Source: Campylobacter sp. 19-13652 (GTDB lineage: Bacteria; Campylobacterota; Campylobacteria; Campylobacterales; Campylobacteraceae). From it: 64,000 bases of DNA. Positions within the stretch are counted from its first letter, which is position 1; the number at the start of each line of letters is the position of its first letter. The translations under genes were made by a program, and so were the position numbers. The notes under the pieces are model-generated. The model searched no databases. It saw only the letters and a program-made list of their open reading frames with translations, and was not told where the DNA came from. Below, piece after piece: positions 27,112-34,426 of this stretch. Where the stretch lies: contig NZ_AP024713.1 in the NCBI RefSeq assembly GCF_019702925.1, positions 806,001 to 870,000 on the forward strand, given 5' to 3'.

Positions 27112-27635
27112 CACTCCTCGCCAAAATCCTTGCCAAATTCTTTGATGGAATTTAAATCAATGGGCTTTTGATTTAGGTTTTTTGGGGAGATTATTATCTC
27201 GTTTGCGTTTGGTTTATTGTCTTTGTGGGCGCCGTCATTATTAGAGCAGAGGTTACGCTCTTTAATAGCTGCTAAGACACGTTCTAAGCTTAAATCCTCA
27301 ACCACCCTAAGCCCTAAAATCAGCACCGTATCTATATCAATGGAGTGCTTTTTTGCGGCGTATTTGATAAACTCGCTCTTAAGCCGCTCTTTGCCACGGC
27401 TAGTAAGTAGATCCTCCACATAAAAGCTTCCTATTATCACATTTAGTGCATCAAGCACGTAAGCCTCGTTATCACCCATGTCTCTGCCGATTACCTCAAG
27501 GCTTAAAGAGACCTTTTTGGTGGCATTTGCCGCCATTTTTGAGTAGACGTCTGTGCTAAATTCCTTAATCTGTAATATATCAGCCCCAGCCGCCATAAAC
27601 GCAACCATAGCCAGTAAAATAGTCCGTATCATCAC
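27111..27635 (-). CDS. Secreted protein with a FliL-like core
   Basis: 174 residues. It begins with a short signal-like segment (MMIRTILLAMVAFMAAGA) and then a domain with the FliL pattern: a beta-strand (KKVSLSLEVIG), a helix, then VEDLLTSRGKERLKSEF and a final strand DTVLILGLRVVED. In FliL the same region reads LL(T)xxGKxxLxxEI. A charged, Asn-rich tail of about 45 residues follows. It lacks FliL's long transmembrane anchor, and the gene is coupled to a Pif1-type helicase by a 4-nt overlap rather than to flagellar genes. The function is therefore open; stator-associated FliL paralogue is one guess. Confidence 0.55.
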   Translation of the reverse strand: MMIRTILLAMVAFMAAGADILQIKEFSTDVYSKMAANATKKVSLSLEVIGRDMGDNEAYVLDALNVIIGSFYVEDLLTSRGKERLKSEFIKYAAKKHSIDIDTVLILGLRVVEDLSLERVLAAIKERNLCSNNDGAHKDNKPNANEIIISPKNLNQKPIDLNSIKEFGKDFGEE

Positions 27636-28966
27636 TGCTCCTTTATAAAATTTGTACTATTGTAAAAATCACGCACAGCAGGGTCTATTCTTATTACCTG
27701 CTTTAAGTATTCATTAAAATCGCGTGCTCTAGTATACACAAGCCCAAGTCCAGTCGGTGAAGTCGCACGAGATAGTGCGACGTAAAGCTGTCCATTTGCA
27801 AAGATATTATCAAGATTGCATGTAAGCCTATCTATGCTCATGCCTTGAGATTTGTGTATGGTGATGGCGTAGGCTAGCTTAAATGGAAACTGCGAGAAGC
27901 TAGCCCTAACATCCTCACTCACCTCCTCGCCGTCGCTTACAAACTCACTTAGGTTAAAGGTGTGCCTTTTTATGCTTACTATTTCTTGATTTGTCTTTTT
28001 TATGATTATACTCTCTACTTCGTCTTTACTGCGCTCTATGTGCACTACTTCGCCGCGCTCTCCGTTGTAGTATTCGCCCCATTTGTTTGTTACAAACATC
28101 ACCTTTGCGCCAACTTTTATGATTAAATTTAAAGGCGCATTTAGGTTATTTACCCATCTAGATATAGCTTCGTTTTTTAGGCTCGGATCGTACACGTCGA
28201 TTTTTGCATTTATAGCTACTTCAGGGGTATCTAACATGGAAAGCATTACATTATTTAGCTCTTCGCTCTCTCGGTTTCTGCCAAATAATACGCTAGTATT
28301 TGCGTCTAGGTTTATATGCTTTATTCGTAGGTTATTTAGGTATTTTAGGCTGCTTTCGTCAAGCTCTCCTACTCTTAGTTTGTTTAAAATTTCATAAAAG
28401 TGCGCATCGTTTGTGCGCTTTGAATTTACTAACTCCACGCAAACTAGCTCAAGCTCATGCCAAGCCCTAGAATCAAATGCGTATGTAAAATTTAGCAAAT
28501 CAGCCCCAAAGAGGCTATTTTGCGGATTTTGCACGGTTTGCTTTTTAACAGGCGGAAGCTGGTAAAAATCACCCACGAGCATAACTCTACCTATAAATTT
28601 AGACGCCCTCAAGCGATAATAAACCATATCAAGCAGCTGTGCACTTATCATAGAAATCTCATCGATAATAAGCAAATCACAGCTATCAAGCACTGCGCGT
28701 ACCTTTGAGAGTGCACTTTTTTGCTTTGTGTCAAGCACACGTAGCTCCTCAAAGTTTGAGCTTATGCCAAATTTAAAAAAGCTATGCACGCTCACGCCGC
28801 CTACGCTTACTGCGCTTATGCCGGTACTTCCTAGTACGACTACGTTTTTAAGCTCGTTTTTATAATGCGCCACAATAGCTTGCGTGAGGTAGCTTTTGCC
28901 GACTCCTCCGCCGCCAGTTAGGAATAGGTTTGAATGGTTTAAAATCTCTAAAATTTTCTCAAGCAC
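27632..28966 (-). CDS. Pif1-like SF1B DNA helicase
   Basis: 444 residues with Walker A TGGGGVGKSYLT near residue 20, LLIDEISMISAQLLD (Walker B), VGDFYQLPPVK (motif III of the RecD/Pif1 group), and a C-terminal block with AYAITIHKSQGMSID and LYVALSRATS (motifs V-VI). This is the layout of Pif1/RecD2-type 5'-3' helicases. The start is GTG at 28966. No nuclease or RecBCD partner is adjacent. The downstream FliL-like gene overlaps its stop. The protein probably acts on G-quadruplex or R-loop structures, as family members do (inference). Confidence 0.85.
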   Translation of the reverse strand: MLEKILEILNHSNLFLTGGGGVGKSYLTQAIVAHYKNELKNVVVLGSTGISAVSVGGVSVHSFFKFGISSNFEELRVLDTKQKSALSKVRAVLDSCDLLIIDEISMISAQLLDMVYYRLRASKFIGRVMLVGDFYQLPPVKKQTVQNPQNSLFGADLLNFTYAFDSRAWHELELVCVELVNSKRTNDAHFYEILNKLRVGELDESSLKYLNNLRIKHINLDANTSVLFGRNRESEELNNVMLSMLDTPEVAINAKIDVYDPSLKNEAISRWVNNLNAPLNLIIKVGAKVMFVTNKWGEYYNGERGEVVHIERSKDEVESIIIKKTNQEIVSIKRHTFNLSEFVSDGEEVSEDVRASFSQFPFKLAYAITIHKSQGMSIDRLTCNLDNIFANGQLYVALSRATSPTGLGLVYTRARDFNEYLKQVIRIDPAVRDFYNSTNFIKEQ

Positions 28967-29032
28967 GACTTTTCTTTTAAATTTAATATAAATATTTTAG
29001 CAAAATCACACCAAAAATGAGCTAAAAACCGC

Positions 29033-29038
29033 TATAAT
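29033..29038 (+). promoter_or_regulatory. -10 box for the NlpC/P60 lipoprotein gene
   Basis: TATAAT preceded by GC, 27 bases before the TTG start, in the short spacer separating the divergent helicase and lipoprotein genes. Confidence 0.6.
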
Positions 29039-29064
29039 ACGCCAAAAATTTAAAGGAAAATGTT

Positions 29065-30333
29065 TTGAAAAGGACAATTTTTGCTATTTTAGCAGGATTT
29101 TTACTCGTCGCTTGTACGAGCATGCAAGCCCCATTAGAGCCTGAGACTCCGCAAAGCTCAAGTAGTCTACCAAAGATAAATGACGCTATGGGTATAGATA
29201 GTGCGCGACTTATTGCTAGGCGATTTGCTCCGTGGAATATAAAGACAATAGACGAAAAGCCAGATAGTCTGCTCTGGGGTGTAAATAGCTATAAATTCCG
29301 TGCTAAAAAGCCGTGGTATGGGGCAAATTTAAAGCCATTAAAGCCTGAGTTTTTTGCTAGGCTTGCTAAAAACGTAGCGCGTGATGATATAGGCAAGGTA
29401 AGCGCTTATGCTATCACGCTTAGAGATACGGCGCTTAGGGCATTGCCAAGTGCTGCTCCGCTTTTTTCAGACCCTAAAAAAGCAGGCGAGGGCTGGCCTT
29501 TTGATTATTTGCAAATCTCAGCATTGCCTGTGGGGGCAGCACTTTTTATCTCGCATTACTCAGCTGATGGTGCGTGGGCTTTGGTACGTGATGATGACGT
29601 GTGGGGCTGGGTAAAGGCAAGCGACATACTAGAACTAAGCGAGAGTGAGGCGCATGCGTATGCTAGTAGTGCTAGCTGGCTTGTTGCACTTAAAGACGGT
29701 GAAGCTTTGCGTGATAAAGAGGGTAAATTTATCGCACAAAGTCGCATAGGTATGATTTTACCGCTAAGTTACGAGGGCGAAAATGAGTGGACGGGGCGCA
29801 TGTATACAGAGGGCGGGCTTAGCGAGTTTGTCGTGAGTGCGCAGGCTGTTGCTAGGTATCCTATGGTAATGAATGATGCAAGGCTTGCGCAGCTTACAAA
29901 TGCGCTTTTAGGGCAGGCGTATGGCTGGGGCGGACTGGGGGGACTTAGAGATTGTTCGCTGTTTACAAAGGACTTTTTAGCAGGCTTTGGACTGTGGCTG
30001 CCTAGAAACTCAAGGGCGCAATCAGCCATTGGGGAGCGCATTAGCTTAAAGGGACTTAGTCAAAATCAAAAGCTAGAATTAATCGCAAAAGAGGGTGTGC
30101 CGTATCGTACTTTGGTGCATTTGCCAGGGCATATTATGCTTTATGTGGGGCTTAGCGCGCAGGGCGAGCCGCTCGTGCTTCATGATGTTTGGGGGCTTCG
30201 CACAAAAGACGGTGGACGGGCAATACTGGGTGGGATAAATTTAACCACTCTGCTAGTTGGCGAGGATAGAAAAGATGTCGCCAAAGAGTCGCTTTTAATA
30301 AACCGAGCAGATTATATAAATATTTTAAAATAA
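29065..30333 (+). CDS. SH3-domain NlpC/P60 peptidoglycan hydrolase lipoprotein
   Basis: 422 residues from TTG 29065 behind AAAGGAAAA. Signal with lipobox LVAC (Cys17) places it on a membrane facing the periplasm. An N-terminal helical domain (about 40-105) is followed by two bacterial SH3 regions (about 115-190 with VWGWVKASD, and 200-265). A C-terminal NlpC/P60 cysteine peptidase follows, with catalytic Cys297 in LRDCSLF, His356 in LPGHIMLY and a third polar residue near His373. This four-domain order is known for gamma-D-Glu-diamino acid endopeptidases. It likely trims or recycles cell-wall peptides. It is a single-gene unit. Confidence 0.85.
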   Translation: MKRTIFAILAGFLLVACTSMQAPLEPETPQSSSSLPKINDAMGIDSARLIARRFAPWNIKTIDEKPDSLLWGVNSYKFRAKKPWYGANLKPLKPEFFARLAKNVARDDIGKVSAYAITLRDTALRALPSAAPLFSDPKKAGEGWPFDYLQISALPVGAALFISHYSADGAWALVRDDDVWGWVKASDILELSESEAHAYASSASWLVALKDGEALRDKEGKFIAQSRIGMILPLSYEGENEWTGRMYTEGGLSEFVVSAQAVARYPMVMNDARLAQLTNALLGQAYGWGGLGGLRDCSLFTKDFLAGFGLWLPRNSRAQSAIGERISLKGLSQNQKLELIAKEGVPYRTLVHLPGHIMLYVGLSAQGEPLVLHDVWGLRTKDGGRAILGGINLTTLLVGEDRKDVAKESLLINRADYINILK

Positions 30334-31187
30334 TTTTAAGCTCTATAATCTAGCTGGCTTTAATCACGCTTTAAATTTATACTTGATTTAAAGCATGATA
30401 GTGCAAAAAGCTGATAAATTTATTATAAATAAAGTGGTTTTTTGTTACTTCTTGATAAACGAATCTATTAATTTATTTCAGTGGTTTTTAAAGTTGCCGA
30501 CATTGCTCTATAGCTTTGGCGTGATGGCTGAGCGAGTTTGCGCTATAAAGTGGCGTAGAGCTTGCCTTAAAATTTTGTAAAGTAATGCTTTAAAAGCCAG
30601 AGATTACGTAATAGCCTAGGTGCAAAAGAGATGTTAAAATTTATAAAGCCTACTTTGGCGCTTCAAATTCGCCAAAGTGCGATACGCCACCTTCTTTAAG
30701 CTGATGTACTCCCCATTTTTAGGTGGCCACAGTATTCTTTGTAAATAGCGTTTATTTAAGTTGTGAAAATTAAAGTTATAATGCGTGGTTTAAATTTAAA
30801 AAGCGGCTAATGTTTACGATTACTATCCACCTAGCCTTTGTTATTTTGAACACTTTTGGCTAGTCGCTCTTATTTTAGCCTTATTCGGAATAAGCGGTAA
30901 TTTTACAGGCAAATCCGCAAATGAGTGCTAGCTAAATAAGACATAAAAGGCGTATCAGTGCAGCATGGCTAAGAAATGGTGCAAAAAGTGGTGCAGATAA
31001 ATTTTATCAAAAAGTGTGGATAGCAAGGCATGTATTACCTTTAAAAGCCTTGGGCGCAATGATGTTTTGTGCTGAGGGTAAATAGGAGGATGGGCTTTAC
31101 AAGGGATTTTGAAGTAGGGGGCTTTTGTCTGCTTTAGAATTTGCGCCCCTTTATTTATTCTAGCGGCGATTAAAATTTAAAATCCGC
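30334..31187. other. 850-base gene-free spacer
   Basis: No credible gene. A 61-codon frame at 30395-30580 lacks a ribosome site and was rejected. Visible items are a 13-bp imperfect hairpin just after the lipoprotein gene (30363-30399, probable terminator without a T-run), a GCCGACATTGC word at 30496 that recalls unit II of the interspersed repeat, a perfect hairpin at 30652-30678, and a TATAAT (30777-30782) before a short membrane-like frame at 30810. Confidence 0.55.
30652..30678. repeat. Perfect 9-bp hairpin in the spacer
   Basis: ACTTTGGCG (30652-30660) and CGCCAAAGT (30670-30678) are separated by 9 nt. No T-run on either side, and no gene ends nearby, so it is not an obvious terminator. 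Role unknown. Confidence 0.55.
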
Positions 31188-32168
31188 CTAGTACTGGCTA
31201 AAAAGCGCCTTTATCTCATTAAAGTCAAATCCAGCCCCAAGCCCAAGCGCAAGAAGTAGCCTTGATTTTGCTGGATTTAGCCCATAAGAGGCTATAAATT
31301 TATCATTTACTATCTCGGCTTGCTCTCTTACTTCGCCTTTTACGCACCTACTGGCTCGCACTATCACTACCCCGCTAAGAGCCGCTTTTTCAAGCTCTTG
31401 TAAAAGCTTTGCACTAGCGTTGCCGTTTCCCACGCCTTCTAGCACTATCCCACGCACTCCGCTGCTAAGCATAAAGCGCACCATCTCCTCTCCCAGCCCA
31501 TCTAAAAGATCCACGCCAGCGGTGATTATACCTACTTTTTCTACCTTGTCTGCGCTTTTAAATTTGCCCCTATTTGGCACGGCTGGCTTTGTGTAAAACT
31601 TCGCATCGCCGTAGTTTACCACGCCTATTTGCCCTAGATTTGGCGAGTCAAACGCTGCGACATTTGCACAGTCTAGCTTTGTTACGTAGCTTGCTGCGTG
31701 GATTTGGGAATTTAGGACGACGAGTACCCCGCTATTTTTGGCCTGCTCGCTTATGGCCACGCCCACTGCGTCGTAGATATTTAGCGCGCCGTCGCTACTT
31801 AGTGATGAGCTATTTCGCATGGCTCCAGTTAGGATTACTGGTGTGCTAATATCTAGGCTTAAGGTTAGATAAAATGCGCTCTCCTCCATGGTATCTGTGC
31901 CATGAAGTACGACCACCCCGTCAAATTCTCCACTCTCATGCGCTTTGTAAATTCGTCTTTTTATTTCGCCTAAAGTCGCCACGTCCATATCTTGCGAGCC
32001 GATGTTTGAGATCTGCTCAAAGCTTATTTTGGCTAGTTTTTCAAGCCCGCTTACGCTTTTTATTAGCTCGTCCACGCCCATTTTGCCAGCTGTGTACTGG
32101 CTTGAGGTAGCGTCTTTAGCGCTTCCTGCTATTGTGCCACCAGTGGCTAGGATTAGCACACGCTTCAC
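31188..32168 (-). CDS. L-asparaginase
   Basis: Hydrolyses asparagine (possibly glutamine) to the acid and ammonia. 326 residues with the two asparaginase signatures: ILATGGTIAGS (nucleophile Thr12) and VVLHGTDTMEES (the second catalytic Thr/Asp pair). The substrate loop region SSQYTAGKMGVDELI resembles the high-affinity type II enzymes. However, no signal peptide is present (the protein begins MKRVLILATGG), so it should be cytoplasmic as written. The start overlaps the nitroreductase stop (ATGA). Last gene of the minus-strand unit that begins with the ABC-F gene. Confidence 0.92.
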   Translation of the reverse strand: MKRVLILATGGTIAGSAKDATSSQYTAGKMGVDELIKSVSGLEKLAKISFEQISNIGSQDMDVATLGEIKRRIYKAHESGEFDGVVVLHGTDTMEESAFYLTLSLDISTPVILTGAMRNSSSLSSDGALNIYDAVGVAISEQAKNSGVLVVLNSQIHAASYVTKLDCANVAAFDSPNLGQIGVVNYGDAKFYTKPAVPNRGKFKSADKVEKVGIITAGVDLLDGLGEEMVRFMLSSGVRGIVLEGVGNGNASAKLLQELEKAALSGVVIVRASRCVKGEVREQAEIVNDKFIASYGLNPAKSRLLLALGLGAGFDFNEIKALFSQY

Positions 32169-32767
32169 TTTATCATCTCCAGTACACTTTTTATATCTCG
32201 TCTGTGCTTTGCTTTTGTGCTCTCATTGCTTCGCCCAAGCGTGATGACTAGCACTGATTTTATATCGTCCTTAAGCCCTAAAAACTCATCGCACGCAGCC
32301 TTGTCAAAGCCGCCTATGACGCAGCTTTTTACCCCGGCTTCATATGCGATGTTGATTAAATTTGCCATTAGTGCGTAGCACTGATTTGAGCCGTAGGCGT
32401 AAATTTGCTCTTCGCTCATAAGATCAAAGCGGTCTTTGATAAAGCCCAGATACCACGCCCTGCTAGCTTCGTCTTTGGCTGCTAGAAAATCTTTAAAAAA
32501 TTTATCCCCGCTACGCAGATTAATGTGCTTGGCAAGGATTAGGGCGTGCGAGCAGGTGGCGACTTGCTTTTGATTTAGGCAAATCTCAGACAGGCGAGCT
32601 AGCTTTTGCTCTCCCGAAACGGCATAAACCTGCCACGGCTCAAGCCCCAGCGAGCTAGGCGTAAGGCAAGCAGTAGCCACTATCTGGCGCACCAGCTCAT
32701 CATCTAGCACCTCATCAGTGTAATCTCGGCAGGCAAAGCGGTTTTTCATTATCTCACTAATTTTCAT
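32165..32767 (-). CDS. FMN nitroreductase-family NAD(P)H oxidoreductase
   Basis: 200 residues of the nitroreductase fold. The N-terminal MKNRFACRDYTDE carries the FMN-phosphate arginine, LTPSSLGLEPWQ is the second FMN loop, and VIGGFD...VLVITLGR is near the C-terminus. The RFAC/R start and size resemble RdxA/FrxA/NfsB-type enzymes of Campylobacterota, which reduce nitroaromatics and activate metronidazole. Which subtype is not certain. Overlaps both neighbours by 4 nt. Confidence 0.85.
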   Translation of the reverse strand: MKISEIMKNRFACRDYTDEVLDDELVRQIVATACLTPSSLGLEPWQVYAVSGEQKLARLSEICLNQKQVATCSHALILAKHINLRSGDKFFKDFLAAKDEASRAWYLGFIKDRFDLMSEEQIYAYGSNQCYALMANLINIAYEAGVKSCVIGGFDKAACDEFLGLKDDIKSVLVITLGRSNESTKAKHRRDIKSVLEMIK

Positions 32768-33333
32768 ACTCTCTCCTTATAAGCGTAATCTAAAATTATC
32801 TCGACACTATTTTTTATGCCAGTTTTTGCGGTATTTATACACAGGTCATATCCCGGCGTGCCACCCCACTCTTGCCCTGTATAGTAGCGGTGAAAGCTCG
32901 CCCTTTCTCTGTCGGTACGCTCCATATATTCAAGCGCCTCACTTTGGCTAAAGCCCTGCTGGTTCATAAGCCTAGAGAGTTTAAACTCATCTGGGGCGTG
33001 CAAAAACACAGAGACAAATTCCTGCGTACCTTTTAAAAAGTAGTTCGCACAGCGTCCGATGATGACAAAATCTCCGCTATTTGCAAGCGCGCTATACATG
33101 GCAAAAATTTCATCTTGACGATTTGGGGCGCACTCGTTTATGGCTATTGCTTGCATTAGGGTGCTAACTGGGCTTTCTTTATAAAAGCTATAAAGCTGCT
33201 CAAAATAGCCCAAAGTCGCAGCCTTTGCGATTAGCTCCTCCTCTCCTAAAAACTCGACCCCAAGTCTAGTTGCTAGCTTTGAGGCTATTTCAAGCCCACC
33301 GCTACCTGCTTGTCTGCCTATGCTTATTATCAT
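32764..33333 (-). CDS. Cytidylate-kinase-like P-loop protein
   Basis: 189 residues. The glycine loop SIGRQAGSGGLEIA lacks the usual P-loop lysine, as is characteristic of the 'cytidylate kinase-like family' rather than true Cmk. VIIGRCANYFL and RRxR-like DRERASFHRYYT match the rest of that family. The nucleotide substrate, if any, is unknown. It follows lrgB by 9 nt and overlaps the nitroreductase gene by 4 nt, so it is part of the same unit. Confidence 0.75.
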   Translation of the reverse strand: MIISIGRQAGSGGLEIASKLATRLGVEFLGEEELIAKAATLGYFEQLYSFYKESPVSTLMQAIAINECAPNRQDEIFAMYSALANSGDFVIIGRCANYFLKGTQEFVSVFLHAPDEFKLSRLMNQQGFSQSEALEYMERTDRERASFHRYYTGQEWGGTPGYDLCINTAKTGIKNSVEIILDYAYKERV

Positions 33334-33342
33334 TTGCGCCTC

Positions 33343-34038
33343 CTATATTAAATTTGCAAAAATGCTTACTGCTACGACGCTTATTAGCCCGCTTACTGCA
33401 AGGGCTAAAGACGCCATAGCTGCTTGTGCGTCGCCTATCTCAAAAGCACGTGCTACGCCCATAGCGTGTGAGCTAGTGCCTAAAGACAGCCCCTGGGCTA
33501 CGGCTGAGGTGATTTTAAGTAGCTTAAATATCACTCCGGCGCACATGCTACCCACCATGCCTGTAGCTATAGTCGCTGCTACGCTTAGAGTTACGATGCC
33601 ACCAGCCTCTTTAGCTAGCCCCATGCCAATAGCCATGGTTACGCTTTTTGGTAGCATGCTAGCATATAGCGCATGATTAAAACCAAAAATCAGACTAAGT
33701 AGATATATACTAGCCATACCAGCTATGACGCCTGAGAGTATGCCAGCGGCGATGGCTAGGTAGTTTTGCCGTAACAGGCTAAACTGCTCATATAGCGGTA
33801 CTGCTAGGCAGACTGTGGCTGGGGTGAGTAGGTAGCTTAGTGAGCTAGCACTTTTTATGTACTCGTCATAGTTTATCTGAAGTATGGTAAGTATGGTTAC
33901 TACGACTATTATTGAGATGACTAGGGGGTTAAAAATAGCTACACGAAATCGCCTTTTAAGAACCACGCCAAACCAAAACGCCCCAAGCGAGAGCAAAAAT
34001 CCAAAAAATGAGCTATTTATTAAAATTTGCTTTGTCAT
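33343..34038 (-). CDS. lrgB: LrgB/CidB family membrane protein
   Basis: 231 residues, about six to seven hydrophobic segments, with the family motifs PATVCLAVPLYEQ and PKSVTMAIGMGLAKEAGG and, near the C-terminus, SSHAMGVARAFEIGDAQ. In Gram-positive bacteria LrgAB/CidAB modulate murein hydrolase activity and transport pyruvate; in Proteobacteria the role is less clear. The ATG overlaps the lrgA stop (ATGA), so LrgA and LrgB are made together. Confidence 0.88.
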   Translation of the reverse strand: MTKQILINSSFFGFLLSLGAFWFGVVLKRRFRVAIFNPLVISIIVVVTILTILQINYDEYIKSASSLSYLLTPATVCLAVPLYEQFSLLRQNYLAIAAGILSGVIAGMASIYLLSLIFGFNHALYASMLPKSVTMAIGMGLAKEAGGIVTLSVAATIATGMVGSMCAGVIFKLLKITSAVAQGLSLGTSSHAMGVARAFEIGDAQAAMASLALAVSGLISVVAVSIFANLI

Positions 34039-34418
34039 TTTTGTCCCTTTTCGTACTTTCGCTTTAAGCGTGAGATTTTATACTCATATAGCTTTTGCGT
34101 TACGAGCGCACTTACGGCTAGTACGATGATTGCGACTATGCTTACTACTATGACTATGCCGATTAAATTTGAAAGTATCACATCTTTTGCGGTGATTAGC
34201 CCAACAGCAGCTGGGATAAACATCACAGGCATAATCTCAATAAAAAACGCCGCCACATCCCTAACGGCAGAGACTTTTATAGCTCGGCTAAAAAGCAGCA
34301 CGAGCATAAGCCCCAGCCCATAAATGCTAGCTGGTATGGGGTAGGGTAGAAGCGCTGAGATAAGTTCTGCGACAAAGCAGACTGTGAGTATTATTATAAA
34401 CTGTCCTAGATATTTCAT
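34035..34418 (-). CDS. lrgA: LrgA/CidA family holin-like membrane protein
   Basis: 127 residues with four hydrophobic segments and a basic C-terminal tail (RLKRKYEKGQK). The motif LLPYPIPASIYGLGLMLVLL is the LrgA/CidA signature. It is the partner of the downstream lrgB. It follows the ABC-F gene by 8 nt on the same strand. Confidence 0.88.
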   Translation of the reverse strand: MKYLGQFIIILTVCFVAELISALLPYPIPASIYGLGLMLVLLFSRAIKVSAVRDVAAFFIEIMPVMFIPAAVGLITAKDVILSNLIGIVIVVSIVAIIVLAVSALVTQKLYEYKISRLKRKYEKGQK

Positions 34419-34426
34419 CTTTGCTC

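Noticed and set aside
30395-30580. 61-codon plus-strand frame in the spacer
   Set aside because: No ribosome site, no motif, and the region is otherwise decayed; most likely chance.
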